Positions 30,932-43,973 are shown, numbered from the stretch's first letter. The stretch is DNA of 64,000 bases from Fragosphaeria purpurea (GCA_002778095.1 PCDL01000011.1:434001-498000); one strand, 5' to 3'. Notes: generated by a model not told the origin, from the sequence alone. Made by a program: numbers and translations.

Positions 30932-32711
30932 GAAAAGCTCGTGCTCGGCATGCCTTTTTTTCCGCCGCGGGAGCAGCTCTGTCTTTTGTGGACATCTGAG
31001 GAGTCTTTACCACATCGGGCTTTTTAAGCGTACGCTTGGCACCCAGCGAGTCAGTCTGACAAAGTACGCCCACAGACCAAAGCAGAGCGACGAAGCAGTC
31101 TGTGCTGCGAAACCTAGGATGCCAAATGTGTGATAGACGAGATTCACGACCGGAATTGTTGTTGGGTGGTTGGATTGATGCGCTACATAAAGACATGTCT
31201 ACGAGTATGAACACGTGGGAGCATGGTTCTGGCCGTTCTTTATCACGTGTTACCACTGCTTCCGCTGGCAGGCATCTACTTGGCCCTGTTTATTCACCCC
31301 TTTTCTTCGCATAAAGGGCGCAGTTTAATGTATCTTCAAGTTTGATATGGTGTTGCTTTTTTTTTCTTATTTTTGGTCCTCTAGCGAGTACACACGAGGG
31401 CTACCAATGCCCAGACAAGCTTAGAATGTAAGAATGAGTCCCGGTAGGTCATTGCGTTGCCAGGAAACGCGATAAAAGTGAGATTACCTAGCTGGAGCGG
31501 CTTCAACACTCCAGGCTACGACTTTCACTTCATCAAGCATTACATCGGCGAAAGGGATTAGCATCCTCATTTTAAGGTCGAGTCACTTTGTGTCCTTATG
31601 ATGAGAAAGGCGAGGGAGCTGGCTTCCCTCTGCGTTATCACCAGGGCCCAGCAAGCCCCTTTTGGAGAAGATAACCGCCGTCTGTCTCTTGAACCATGAT
31701 ACAAGGACGAGGAGAATCGCCTGTCGTCGGTTGCCTCTCCGTTGCAGACCACAGCCTGCCTTGCATACATTCGGAGCGTTCCTGCGCCACCTGCCATCAC
31801 TTCCCTTCTTTAATGCAAATTGTCATTTTATTCCACTGCTAGCATGTCTCCGCTCGAAGAGACCACCGCTGCCGAAGAGGCCGTCTCAGTCAATGAGCTG
31901 CTTGCCTGGGACGAGGACCAGCTCGTCCACATCCTGAACAAAGGCCCGTTTCCTCCACGGACTTGACAACCCAGTACATCAGCAAGCTGTTAGACTCTTT
32001 AACCCTCACCACTGTCAACGTGTGTCAGAACGGTACTTCCGACGAGGAAAACATCATCCAAGTCACCACCAGGGCGAAGGTATATCCCCCGGCTCCATAA
32101 ACGTCAGCCAGAGGCGCGACGTCTTGCGTCAGAGTCCGCGACATAGGCATTATTCAAAGGTCCTCCCACCGGCAACGACATTGTCCTTTACGGTTCCCAG
32201 ATGAGTGATCTCAAGGACGAACCGACCCGCGACGTTGGGGACAATGCCCAGAACTAGTCGTCCTGAACGTTCCCAATGTCCTGGTTTGGATTCGATAACC
32301 ACCCTCTGCTCTGCTGGAACCCTAAGGGCCCTCTCATATTTAAGAGTAGGACCATTGAGATGTGGTGGGCAGTACGATGAGTGGTACTCTGAGTGGCTAG
32401 GGACATGGTATTGGTGTATGTGGATTCTCGACACACGAGCAGCTTGACGAAGCTACAATCGGTCCTGAAATATAAATACATCCGGGATGACATTATGATT
32501 ACCATGCTCGAACGAATCACCACTTCACGTTCCAGCCTTCGAAGCGAGCCTGATGAAAGAAGCTTGCTTCGCTTGGAATAGACCGTTCACAAGATGAGCG
32601 GTCAGATCCATTCGGTGATACCAACGGACTCGCTAAATTCTTCAATCTAGGGATTATATATTTTAGCAACGTCCACACCTGTATCAGCAAGCGAAGCGAG
32701 CGAGCCAATGA
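30932..32711. other. Decayed interval with coding-like fragments
   Basis: No intact gene. A plus-strand frame starts at ATG 31844 (SPLEETTAAEEAVS, then LLAWDEDQLVHILNKG) and is broken by a stop after 41 codons. A second fragment (TQYISKLLDSLTL) continues in another frame, followed by GNDIVLYGSQMSDLK near 32165-32200. These look like pieces of one lost gene. Base composition is more AT-rich than the genic regions. Confidence 0.4.
31844..32260 (+). pseudogene. Broken gene remnant of unknown family
   Basis: Three protein-like segments in successive frames (see the interval entry) interrupted by stops and frame changes. No family was recognised. It could instead be a short multi-exon gene whose introns I cannot place, but no consistent GT/AG path restored one frame. 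Confidence 0.25.
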
Positions 32712-32792
32712 GCGTCGGTGGTTTAGTGGTAAAATCTGTCGTTGCCAAAAATAGAATTCGACAGGCCCCGGGTTCGATTCCCGGCCGACGCA
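32712..32792 (+). tRNA. tRNA-Gly(GCC) with 10-nt intron, second copy
   Basis: Identical over all 81 nt, intron included (32748-32757), to the minus-strand copy at 6593-6673. Followed by a T4 run at 32795-32798 and longer T-rich sequence after 32815. A and B boxes are intact, so it is probably functional although it lies in a decayed region. Confidence 0.95.
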
Positions 32793-35011
32793 TCTTTTCT
32801 CTCTACTTCCTATTTTTTGGTTTTTTTTTCTTTTCTTGTTCTCGATTCTTTATTTTTTATTTTTAATAGCCATCAATTGAATGGGCTGTTTTCTATACGA
32901 ATATTCGACCACAACCCAAAATACGTAAAAGGAGTTTTGCGATGGACAAACATACTGACATGATCTACGAAAGGTGTAAATATGAAGATGCGCAACGCCT
33001 CGGGACGGATCTGGAAGGCCACTCTGCTACACCAGAAAATAAGGGCTTCGCCTCGTCTTGGTGCATTGAATTGCCTGAACGAGCACTACAAACACATGCC
33101 GTTACGACACCCATGACGGTTCTGGTCGCAGTCTCGCGGCGGACGCCGCTGACATCGCGTCGTTATACAGCACTCGCTCGCTACATTTAGGGCACCGAAA
33201 GCGGCCATAGTCCAAATATCTGCGAAGCCATCGACTACGGTTGTTGGCCACTGCTCACAGACAGTGACTAGGGTTTGTGTGTGGGAAGACGATCCTGAAG
33301 TGTAGCGCAGGAGGACACGGCGATTCTGACTCCTGGCCTCTAAGTCCCCCTCTTTTATGCCGCTCTTCCTCCGGGCCACGCCTTCGACCCAGGCGGCAAG
33401 GCGGTCTTCGTGGACACATGCGAAGACCCCCATCGCATCCAGTATCCTTTTTACGTTGGCAATGCCGTTCACCGTGTCGAATATGCTGAAGTCTGCATTG
33501 TTGGCGAGGTCCCTCCAACCAATTGTACGGTTTGGATCATCTTGGCAACCCCCATCAGCGGCAGCGGCAGCAGACTCGATTCGCATTCTCAATCCGATCA
33601 GAAGGCTGCTGTACGAGTCCCAGGATAGTGAGGCCCTGGAGCAGGAACTGAGTAATCTCGAGAGAGTGGGTGGCCTGGGCAACATTGTGCCCCTCGCCGA
33701 CGTGGTTGTGTCCGACAACCCATACCGCAAGTGTCCGGCTGCCGACGCGGTAGATGAGGAGGGCAAGAACGCGGCCCGTGTTTTGCGCGGCATCCTCCTC
33801 GAGCACCATCCCCGGGAAACCCTCGAGCAGGCCCTCACAAGGGCGGCCAACGCGCGGACAGGAGAGACGACCCAGTATATACAAGAGACACAGTATCGGA
33901 ATGGTGACGCGCCATGGCGGCTTTGGGCCGCCATGCTCTGCACGGCCGTCGTCACGCTGCACGAACACAGATTCACGCACAAGGAAATTAAGCCGTCGAA
34001 CATGGTCGTCGGCAAAGACAACAACCTCCGTCGTAGACCGCAGAACTAATATATCGTCGAGCGAGACAGCCTCGGCGACGGGAAGGTCGTGCGCTGTGGT
34101 TGACTGGAAGCTAGGAGTCTCAACCCAGACCACGCGGAAACACAACCACGGCCCTGCAGCCGACGAGCAACACAACCGTGCATGGACAGTTGCCGCTGCG
34201 AATACCCGCGATTCACGAGCGCCATGACCGCAACGGCAGGCTTCGCCTCTCTAGGATACTCGTCGACGTCGTGGATGGCCACGCGGGACACGGCCGGCTT
34301 TCACAACGCCTCGGCCCTGCCGCAAAATGAATCAGTCGGCAAAAGAGATGAGCAAACCGTAGACATCCTAAACGCTGGAAGAAACGAACAACCCCCCCAA
34401 TCTACTTCGTATGTGACAGCCTTGTGGTTGATTCACCACGGTTCAGCACGTCTGCTTATCTGAATCCTCCTACATCCATGCTTCTGTCTTAATACGGCTT
34501 CCGAGAGTGTAAAAAAAACCTCCACATTAGGCAATACGCCGTCTTCGTAGACCGGAGTGCCGTATGAAAGCACAAAGCATGCCGGGTCCTGGCAGTAAAG
34601 AAACGATAAAATTACCCGTACAGTGCGGCGTGCCATAACGACGGAATACACTGTCTCTCTGTTGCTTTCCCGCCCCGAACCAGCCGGCAGTAGCCTAGCC
34701 ATGGCAGCCTACTAAGTGGGGGCGGGCCTGCTTAGTCCTCCTATGAATGCACCACTCCACAGCCCCGAAGCAACCTTGATAAGCCCGGCTGACAGGCCAT
34801 CACAGGCCTAGAGCCCCGCCGAGACGCCTTCCACGTGCACGTCTCCTATTGAAGCTCCTGCGGCCTTGCATCTGTCACGCCTTCCCCCCAAAACTTATCA
34901 TCAACCTAATCGTCCGCATTTTGCATCTCCCTTTGTTTCCCTCTTTTTTCCCCTTTTTCTTCCTCTTCTCCTTCTCCTCTCCCCCCTTCCTCCTCTTCCC
35001 TCTCCATCCTC
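32793..35011. other. Decayed interval and promoter of the sterol glucosyltransferase
   Basis: Contains the kinase-like remnant at about 33580-34330 (listed). An open minus-strand frame at 33086-34024 looks partly protein-like (ILDAMGVFACVHEDRLAAWV) but matches nothing known. From about 34840 the sequence is C/T-rich, the likely promoter and leader of the gene at 35012. Confidence 0.4.
33580..34330 (+). pseudogene. Degenerate protein kinase fragment
   Basis: A plus-strand frame open to 34049 carries LWAAMLCTAVVTLHEHRFTHKEIKPSNMVV, quoted here as VVTLHEHRFTHKEIKPSN, clearly derived from a kinase catalytic loop (H-x-D-x-K-P-S-N) with the catalytic Asp changed to Glu. After KDNN the frame is lost. 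Later pieces lie in other frames with stops, and no DFG or APE motif can be read in phase. The upstream segment DSEALEQELSNLERVGG is helical and charged. Taken as a pseudogene; a multi-exon kinase-like gene cannot be fully excluded. Confidence 0.4.
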
Positions 35012-38000
35012 ATGTCTCAACCACCCTCGTCTACGTCATTACGGCCCAACCCGACACTGGCCATGGACTTTCCCGAGCGGTTAAAGGCGTTCACTGGAGG
35101 CGGGCCGGAGCCTGACGACGAGGAGGTCTTGCGACCGAACATCCCCGGGAGCGGCGTCTTTATGAACTTGAACCAGAGCATATTCGGCTTGATCGCTGCC
35201 GCAGGGTCTACCGTCAACTTCAACGACCGGTTCGAGGGCCATTCAAGCGACGACGACGACGACGACGATGACATCGATGAGGATAACATCGAGGACACCG
35301 CGGGAGGCAAACGCGCCGATGGCGATGGGAAAGGAAAGACAAATGATGGACGCAAGAGCAAGAGCACGAGCAAGCGCAGAAGCAAAGGCGGCGATGCGGG
35401 CGGCGATGCGTCCGACGGCCGGCGAGGCAGCCGGCACCGGTGGCCGCTACCGCACGACCTCGCACAATCGACCATCGTGCCCAAACAGATCAGCAGCGGC
35501 AGCAGCGAGAGCAGACGAAGCAGCGGCTCCACTAAGAGCGGAGACCGCCGCTCCCGTCTCGCCGACAGCCGGCTGCTCCGGTCGCTGCCGTCGCTGAAAT
35601 CGCGGTTGTCGAGCAAGCACCGGTCGTTGACGAGCCTGTCGTCCCGGTCGTCGAGCAGGAGCGCGGGGGTCACGACCGGCGGTGATGATGGCGATGGCGG
35701 TGGCGGTGGCGGAAGCAGCAGAATCATCGAGGAAGAGGAGGAAGATGAAGACGAAGACCAGGGCGGCGCCGACACGGAGGGAAAGTCGACGGCCGCCACG
35801 CCCTCGTCTCTGACACCGACACCGTCGTCGCCGCAGGCACTGCGCACACCAGCACAACTGCAAGCACAGCAACCAATACCAGACGAGGCGGACAGTGACG
35901 CGTCCGACGGCGGCCGCGCACCGAGCTCCACGAGCGCCAGCGCCGGCTTCTCGTCGCCCCGCATCGAAATCACCCGGACGAAGCGGGCCGACAGCATGCG
36001 CAGCATCGCGCCCGTTATGAGCCGCATGCTGGAGGCCGAGGCCGAGCTGGCGGCCGCGCGACCAAGTTTTGATTTCGACCGCCGGTCCCTCGACAAGTTT
36101 CGGGGCAAGGGCGGCAAGGGCGGCAAGGGCGGCGGCGGCGACGACGAGGATGAGGTTGACGCTGGCGGACCCTCGGCCCTGGCGCGGAAACTGATGGAGA
36201 TTTTCGAGTTCGAGACGCCCGAAGAGGTCATCGACGAGTGCCCCTGTTGGCTGCTGCAGAGCGTGCTGCTCCAGGGCTACATGTACATCACGGCGCGGCA
36301 CGTCTGCTTTTACGCCTATCTCCCGAAGAAAGCGGTAAGCGTCTATTGACTCTCTTTGGTCGGTTCTCCTGTCTGTGGACGGCTTGTACTAACTCTTTCT
36401 TCTCCCAGAACGAGGTCGCCAAGTCCGGCTACCTGGCCAAGTCTGGCAAGCGCAACCCCAAGTACAACCGCTTCTGGTTCCGCCTGAAGGGCGACGTCCT
36501 CGCCTACTACCGCGACCCGTCCAACCTCTACTTCCCCCACGGCCAGATCGACCTGCGCTACGGCATCTCTGCCACCGTCACCGACAAGGACAAGGACGGC
36601 GTCCATTTCCAGGTCGTCACGCACCACCGCACCTACTACTTCCGCGCCGACAGCGCCCCGAGCGCCAAGGAATGGGTCAAGAGCCTGCAGCGTGTCATCT
36701 TCCGCTCGCACAACGACGGGGACAGCGTCAAGATCTCGCTGCCCATCGCGAACATCATCGACATCGAGGAGACTCAAGCCATGGTCGAGTTCGCCGACAC
36801 GTGTAAGATCCGCGTCATCGACAACGACGAGACCTACGCCATTGACGAGGTAGGTTTTTCTGTTTGTGTTGTCCTTTCTTTTCTTAAAAATTGATAGTGA
36901 CGCTGACTTGCCAGTACTTCTTTTCCTTCTTCGACTACGGCAAAGAGGCATTGCGGGTGCTTCGGATCCTGATCGACGACGCGAGCCAGCAGCAGCAGCC
37001 GACACCGCCTGATGGGGGCGCAGCGTCCGGCAGCCAGGCGGCCGCGGAGGAGTCCGTCTCGCGCGACTCAGCGAGCATCTTTGGCGGCGGCGGCGTCCCT
37101 CGCCGGTCCTCGTCTTCTGCCATTCGCAAAGGCTTGCAGGCTGCGGCGGACGCTATCCCTGACGACGCGCTGCGAAAGCCGACCCGGCTGCACGACTCGG
37201 TGCGCGCTACGCTCGCGCCCCTGTCGCCCATCGCCGCCGGCGCCGGCAGCAGTCCGCGCGCCAGTGGCGAACTGCCCCGGAGCAGCTTTGATGCCCTGCG
37301 CTCGTCCTTTGGCGGCGGCGGCACCGGTTGTGGCAGCCGCCGCGTCAGCAACGAGGTGGGCCAGGCCTTGCGCGGGGACTCGCCGCGCCGCAGCTTCAGC
37401 GGCCACGCGCACCGGTCGGGCAGCGTTGGCGACCGTCGCCGGACCGGTGGCTTCCCGTCACAGTCACAGTTGCCGTCACGATCAGAGTCGCCATCGCCTG
37501 ACCGGCTACCCCGCCAGCACGCCGACCCGCAGCAGCAGGAGCAGCAAGGATCCACCGACTCGTTCGTGCAATCGTCGACCGAGGACCCCAGCCAGGTCAG
37601 CTTCTCCAACCTCGTCGCGTCTGCGAGCGACGACCCGTCTGCGAGCCGGATCCTTCACGGCAGCGAGGTCTTCCAGAGCCCCACCGTGGCCCACCGCTCG
37701 ATCTCCGCACCACGGCCCCACGAGACGCGCGCATCGGCCCAGGTGATGGCCTCCCCGACAGCGGAGACCAAGCGGAAACGCGCGGTCGCTACGGCGGCAG
37801 CCACGGCGGCCGCTGCCGCGGGTGTGCCCAACGCTCCACGGCCCCACCGGCCGGACCACGCCGCCACCACGGGTCACATGGTACACGATCCGGGCGCACC
37901 CGACAGAAGCGGCGCCTCATTGGAGTCGCTCCGCCTGTCCGGCACGACGCCCGCGAGTCTGCAAAACCTGGCCAAGATGGGCGTGTACCCGCTGCAGCGC

Positions 38001-38688
38001 GCGGGCGCGTACGCGAACTGGCTGAACCGCCAGTCGCGCCGCATGAGCTCGCTGCTGGCGACCGAGTCCATGGGCTACGTCGAGAAGGTGTCAGGCATGT
38101 GGAAGGGCGGCCGGCAGCACTACGACGGCAGCACGGCCTCGGGGTTCCGCACCGACGACGAGCTGGACGACGACGTGGGCGTGTCCGGCCCGGACCTGGT
38201 GGCGTCCAACGAGCGGTTCCGTGCCCACTTTGCGCTCCCGAGCACGGAGCGGCTGCAGGCGACGTACTTTGGCTACCTGATGCGCGTGCTGCCGCTGTAC
38301 GGCAAAATCTACATCAGCGAGCGGTCGTTTTGCTTCCGCAGCCTGCTGCCGGGCACGCGCACCAAGCTCATTCTCCCGCTCAAGGACATTGAGAACGTGA
38401 CCAAGGAGAAGGGGTTCCGGTTCGGCTTTTCCGGCTTGGTCGTCGTCATCCGCGGCCACGAGGAGCTCTTCTTTGAGTTTGGCCAGCCCGACATGCGCGA
38501 CGACTGCGCCATCACGCTGCTGCAGAGCCTCGAGAACTCGCGGGTCCTCAAGGAGTCCGGCCTGCTCAACGACGAGGAGAAAGCAGGCGCCGAGGCCGCC
38601 CTGGCGGAGCGCGATGCCCTGCACAAGGCGCGCGAAGAAACGGCGCCGTTGTCTTCTTCGGCGGCGTCTACGGGGCCGGCGGCTCCCC

Positions 38689-38722
<34 letters not shown>

Positions 38723-40652
38723 CACAAGCAAAGACGCGGCGGCGATCCAACGGAACAAGAGCGTCCTGCGGCAGACGTCTGCGCTGTCGGAGACGCCGAC
38801 GATCCTGTTTGACGACCCCAAGGCCTCGTTTCTCAACTTCAAGCCGCCCCAGCCCCTGCGCATCACCTGCCTGACTATCGGCTCGCGCGGCGATGTGCAG
38901 CCCTACATTGCCCTCGGCAAGGGCCTGCTGGCGGAGGGCCACCACGTGCGGATTGCGACGCACCCGGAGTTTGAGGGCTGGATCCGCGGCCACGGCCTCG
39001 ACTACGGGCGGGTCGAGGGCGACCCGGGCGAGCTCATGCGCATCTGCATCGAGAACGGCACGTTTACGTGGCAGTTTCTGCGCGAGGCCAACGCCAAGAT
39101 GCGCACCTGGCTCGACGAGCTGCTGGCGTCGGCCTGGCGCGCCTGCCAGGACGCCGACCTGCTGATCGAGTCGCCGAGCGCCATGGCCGGCATCCACATT
39201 GCCGAGCGCCTGCAGATCCCCTACTTCCGCGCCTTCACCATGCCGTGGACGCGCACGCGCGCCTACCCGCACGCCTTTATCATGCCCGAGCACAAGATGG
39301 GCGGCGCCTACAACTACATTACGTACGTCATGTTCGACAACATCTTTTGGAAGGCGACGGCGTCGCAGATCAACCGCTGGCGCAACAAGACGCTGGGCCT
39401 GCCGAACACGACGCTCGAAAAGATGCAGCCGAACAAGGTGCCGTTCCTGTACAACTTCAGCCCCTCGGTGGTGCCGCCGCCGCTCGACTACAGCGACTGG
39501 ATCCGCGTGACGGGGTACTGGTTCCTGGACGAGGGCACCGGTGATGGCAGCAGCAGCAGTAGTAGTAGCAGCAGCAGCAGCGGCGGCGGCAAGGAGAATC
39601 ACAAGAACAGCAGCAAGGGCAATACGGAAACGAAGTCGCAGGCCCAGGCGGAGACGGAGACGGCCCCGAAACCGCCGGCGTGGACGCCGCCGAAAGAGTT
39701 GACCGACTTTATTGCCAAGGCCCGCCGCGACGGCAAGAAGATCGTGTACGTTGGATTCGGCTCCATCCTGGTGCCCGACCCGGCCAAGATGACGCAGGAG
39801 GTGATCGATGCCGTGCTCAAGGCCGACGTGCGGTGCATCCTCTCCAAGGGGTGGTCCGACCGCATGGTGACGGCCAAGGAGAAAGCGTTGGCTGCTGCTG
39901 CTGCTGCTGCTTCCGCCGCCGCACAATCTGGCGAAGCAGGCGTTGGGGCCCCTGTTGCTACTGCCGACGACGACAACACCAAGGTCGAGGTGCCGCTGCC
40001 GCCGGAGATTTTCCAGATCAAGTCGGCGCCGCACGACTGGCTGTTTGCGCAGATCGACGCCGCGGCGCACCACGGCGGGTCCGGCACGACGGGCGCCTCG
40101 CTGCGGGCCGGCATTCCGACCATCATCCGGCCCTTCTTCGGTGACCAGTTCTTCTTTGGCGGGCGCGCCGAGGACCTGGGTGTGGGCATCTGCCTGAAGA
40201 AATGGGGCGCCATGAGCTTTGCCCGCGCCCTGTGGGAGGCCACCAACTCGGAGCGGATGATTAAGAAGGCGGCCGCGCTTGGTCGACAAATTCGCGACGT
40301 ATGTTCCCCCCCTTTTCTCCCCCCCCCTTTATTCATGCTAACCGGTTAGGAAAACGGCGTGGACACGGCGATCCAATGCATTTACCGGGACATGGAGTAC
40401 GCCAAATCGCTCGTCAAAGCCAAGGCCGGTAAGAACGCGCCGCGGAGCGACGGCGACGACGACGAGGACGACGACGAGCCTGAAGAGAGCTGGACGTTTG
40501 TGGGCGAAGACGACCCCATGCAGCAGTCGATCATTCTGACGGCCGACGGCGGCGGCACCATGGGTAGCAACAAGGCCCTGGGCAGCCGCGTGCTGAGCCC
40601 GGCGGCTTTGAGCCGGATCCCGATGGTCCGGACCGACGAGCCCCTTATATGA
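35012..40652 (+). CDS. ATG26: Sterol 3-beta-glucosyltransferase (ATG26/UGT51 family)
   Basis: Four exons: 35012-36334, 36409-36849, 36915-40298, 40350-40652; introns 74, 65 and 51 nt (branch points TACTAAC, GCTGAC, GCTAAC), giving 1816 residues. It transfers glucose from UDP-glucose to ergosterol at membranes. Order: long Ser/Asp-rich disordered N-terminus; GRAM domain (from about 390, ALARKLMEIFEFETPEEVI, crossing intron 1); PH domain (about 445-545, SGYLAKSGKRNPKYNRFWF); Ser-rich linker; second GRAM (about 1025-1100, STERLQATYFGYLMRVLPL); GT1 glycosyltransferase (from about 1235, ITCLTIGSRGDVQPYIALG), with the nucleotide-sugar signature HHGGSGTTGASLRAG at about 1640. This GRAM-PH-GRAM-GT order is diagnostic. 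In some yeasts and plant-pathogenic fungi the orthologue acts in pexophagy. It is longer than yeast Atg26 (about 1200) because of low-complexity inserts. Confidence 0.96.
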
Positions 40653-41147
40653 TGCAGAGACGGGCTCGGCGATGGGTGTATTCGCTTTCTCTTTTGATTT
40701 TCATTTTCTCCATTTTGTTTTCTCTTTCATATTGGCCTCTCCTCTCTTCGTATTTTTACCTTCCACACAGCATTTTGTGCTTTCTAGAGCGTGCCTTTTG
40801 ATTGGGCGAGGATAGTTCGACGTGGTTCAGGATCGTGCATTGTACAGAGCGACAAGGAACGGTGAATGCAATAGATGAACGCAAGGATAGCACATGGGAA
40901 AGAGACGGGGGCATAGACTGGTAGACGACAGCAGAACCATTTAGGAACGGGACTTGGGCGCATACAGGCAGCATCTGGCTTGCAAGGGCGACGAAAGCGA
41001 AATTTTCCGGCTTGAAATGTCGTATTTTAATCGAACGATACGAAGCAATATACCCCCAAATTTTCTTGCTACGAACAAAGGAGATGGTTGTCATTAAAGA
41101 GCAAGCAGTAGCCGTACGCAACTCTGATAATCCATCGTCTTCTGAGG
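40653..41147. other. Convergent 3' spacer
   Basis: 3' UTRs of ATG26 (plus) and the carboxylesterase (minus). T/C-rich after 40680. No gene. Confidence 0.6.
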
Positions 41148-43617
41148 CTACTGTGGAATTTTCGGCCCCAGCTGCTGCCAAAAGGCACATCGCGCGCCGC
41201 GGCCGCCTTCCCACGCGTCCGCGTCCGCGAGCGTGATGCGGTTGTGCTGGCCCGGCGGGCCGGCCTCGGGCACCGTGCCCCGGCCGTTGGGCGCCGGCGC
41301 CGCAAAGGATGTGCCGCCCGTCTGGTTGAGGACGAGCATCGTATGGGTCCAGTTCGAGCCGCCCAGATCCGCACCACAGCCACCACCACCAGACTGCTGC
41401 TGCTGCTGCTGCCAGAGTGGCCAGGCTGTGGCCGGGTTGGCCGCCTGCTGGTCCGCCACCGGCAACGACCGCCCGTTTGCAATGGCGGCGGGCAGCGACG
41501 GGTTGTCATGGAGGACGAACCGGGCGATGATTTCTAGTTCGGTCAGTGGACCAACAACAGCAAACAAACAACGGTAAACATGGAAGCCAAAAAAAAAAAA
41601 AAAAAAAAAAAAAAAGGAACCAATACCTCGAAATGCCTGCACGAGGTCCGGGCCTTGGTTGGGTCTCGGCGGACCCCAGTAGGCGCTCAGGTCAGCACCG
41701 TGGGCGGCAAAGGGGACCGAGTACTGATAGTGGTACGACGCCGTGGTTGTCTTGTTGGTAGTCGAGCGCGGCGGGTGCGCAAAGGCCGTGGCAAGCCAGT
41801 AGCTCGGGCACACGACGGACGCTTCCGCGTAGATGTTCTAGACAGAGAGTATGAGAAGATGAGGTGGCGCGGCCAGTCCGAAAGAAACCAATAGAAACAA
41901 CCCCTACATAGGCTCGTTGCTGCACTCCGGTGGCGGCCGAGCTGACGTCGTTGGCCGTGGGTTCGTGGACGCCGTCGGTCTCAAAGCCGGCGGCAGCGGC
42001 GCTGTTGTTCGTGGCAGGACCGCTACCGACTGGGTACGCTGCGAGAATGGCGGCGACGTCTGCGTCGTCCAGGTTGTGAAAGTAGGCGTCCAGCCAGGCG
42101 ACCAGGTCTGCCTCCGTCCGGAGGGTCGCCGGGACAAGGAGGACGCCCTCGTCGGTGTTGTTCTAGCGGTTGTCGTCGTCGTCGTCGTCGTCACCGTCAT
42201 CAGCCAAGAGGGCGTGAGCAAAGCCAACTCGTAGAAAAGCACTTACGCCAACCAACGCATGCCGCCCATGGACGGGCCCGGCAGCGAGCCGCACGCTCGG
42301 CGGTCCTGTGACATACGTTCCGTCGGTGACAGGGATGAAGGCCCTCCTCTCCGTCAGCCCCAAAAGAAAAAAAAAAACGAACTACACCACTAGAGCGTAA
42401 GCTCGGAACGTGCCGGCGAAACCTACCAGTTCGAGTACGGCGTGGGCGGGTTGGTTGAAACCCAATTGCTTGCACGCTGCAGAGTGAGAGAGTCCCGGGT
42501 GACGAGACAGTCAAAAGTAGACGCGGAGGCGTTGGGGCCGGGGAGGGTACCGTTGCAGCCGGCGGCGGCAACGAAGTCGGCGTAGTGCCGCTCGGCGATG
42601 GCCTCATCGAAGGCCGGCTGCGTCGGGATCCACGGGGAGGCAGCGAAGATCTGAAGCAGTTTGTGAGCAACGACGAAGAAAGCAAAAACGATATAAGAGC
42701 GAGGCGAACAGACAACAGGGACTGACGCACATTGCGGAACAGTCGTCCGTTGTTCGCGTCCGCGGCGGTGGCGTGGAGCAGGATGGACCCGGCGCCGGCA
42801 GACTCGCCGGCAACGGTGACGCGTCCCGGGTCGCCGCCGAAGCGTACAATGTGCCGCTGCACCCACTGCAGAGCGGCGCGCTGGTCACGGAGGCCGGCGT
42901 TGAGCCGGCCGTAGCGACGAACGGCACCCCCGGCGAGGAAGCCGAACGCACCGAGCTGGGGGTTTTGTGTTAGACGGCGCGGCTGTTGGGGAGGACAGAA
43001 CGACAAACACAAACGGAACGCTCACCCGGTACTGCAAAGATACACCGACGATGCTCCGGTTGGTGGCGGCGAGAAAGGCCGACAGGTCCTGGGTGCCGTC
43101 GCCCTGGCCGTAACCGCCGCCGTGGATCCAGACGAGCACGGGCCGTTTCGCCGGCGAGGAAGCGTTGTGGCCGAAGGGCGGCGCGTAGACGTTGACAAAC
43201 AAGCAGTCTTCGTCGCCGGGGAGCAGCAGGGCGGAGGCCCCGGGAAGCTGTGGCAAAGACTGGGGGCAGGCCGGACCGAAGTGGTCGGCGAGGATAGGGC
43301 GTGCCGGGGCGTTGCCGGAGCCGTTGCCGCTGAGCGGCGGCCGCGGCTCCTGCCACCGGAGCTTGCCCACAGGCGGCTGGGCATAGCGGATGCTGCACCC
43401 ATTAGTGCTCTGCTAGCGAGGGTAGGGTCCGGTCACAGAAGCATAAAAAGACAAGGGAGGAATGGTACCCCTTCCACACGTGGAGGCCGGTGGTGGCGTT
43501 GAAGACGCTGGTGTACGCGGCGTAGCCGAGATTGACGGTCCGCCCGTGCTGCAGTTGTCCGGCCGCCCGTGGCCAAGCTGCCACGGCGCAAAGCAGCAGA
43601 CGAAGCCACGCGGTCAT
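41148..43617 (-). CDS. Secreted type-B carboxylesterase/lipase
   Basis: Eight exons on the minus strand: 43617-43469, 43392-43026, 42955-42731, 42650-42427, 42343-42247, 42162-41908, 41837-41627, 41533-41148; introns 70-93 nt; 637 residues. The N-terminus MTAWLRLLLCAVAAWPRAAG is a signal peptide. Alpha/beta-hydrolase fold: oxyanion loop VWIHGGGYGQGD, nucleophile in VAGESAGAGSIL (Ser224), acid in NNTDEGVL (Glu359), and catalytic His in AAHGADLSAYW (His485), the usual triad of this family. Several N-x-S/T sites suggest glycosylation. Members hydrolyse carboxylic esters, including lipids and xenobiotics; the substrate is not decidable. Each intron removal restores family motifs. Intron 7 holds a 27-nt homopolymer. 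Confidence 0.9.
41589..41615 (+). repeat. A27 homopolymer in carboxylesterase intron 7
   Basis: Twenty-seven A on the plus strand (T27 in the sense of the gene), within the 93-nt intron 41534-41626. Confidence 0.95.
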
Positions 43618-43973
43618 GTTCGCTCAGTGGATGTGTCGTTCAGAGGCGGCCATCGCACGGGCATCGACCTGAGTGAAAGCACGATCCAGCCATTGAAGTT
43701 ATCATTGTTCCGGTTCCCGGTTTTCATAAAGTGAACTAAAGCAATCTTCAGAGAGGAACTGCGGTTAAATAAAGCAAACTTGCTGTCGGGTGAAGTAGGT
43801 TTCCGCCGACCCGATATTAAGCAAGTATGTAGCCCGGCAGTCTGGACGTAAGTCAACCTGTGGATATAATGCACACCGCAATATCAGACATCAAACTCCT
43901 GCTATCTACTAAGTAAGCAACTAAAGCATTTTCTCTTTTTTCCTCCGTCATTCTTTGATGTTGCTTTCTCCCA
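43618..43973. promoter_or_regulatory. Promoter of the carboxylesterase gene
   Basis: 356-bp AT-richer spacer between the esterase start and the 3' end of the isoaspartate methyltransferase gene, both on the minus strand. No recognisable sites beyond AT-rich sequence. Confidence 0.5.

Noticed and set aside
38091..40289. A 732-codon minus-strand frame antisense to ATG26
   Set aside because: Antisense shadow of the GC-rich glycosyltransferase exon with no domain evidence.
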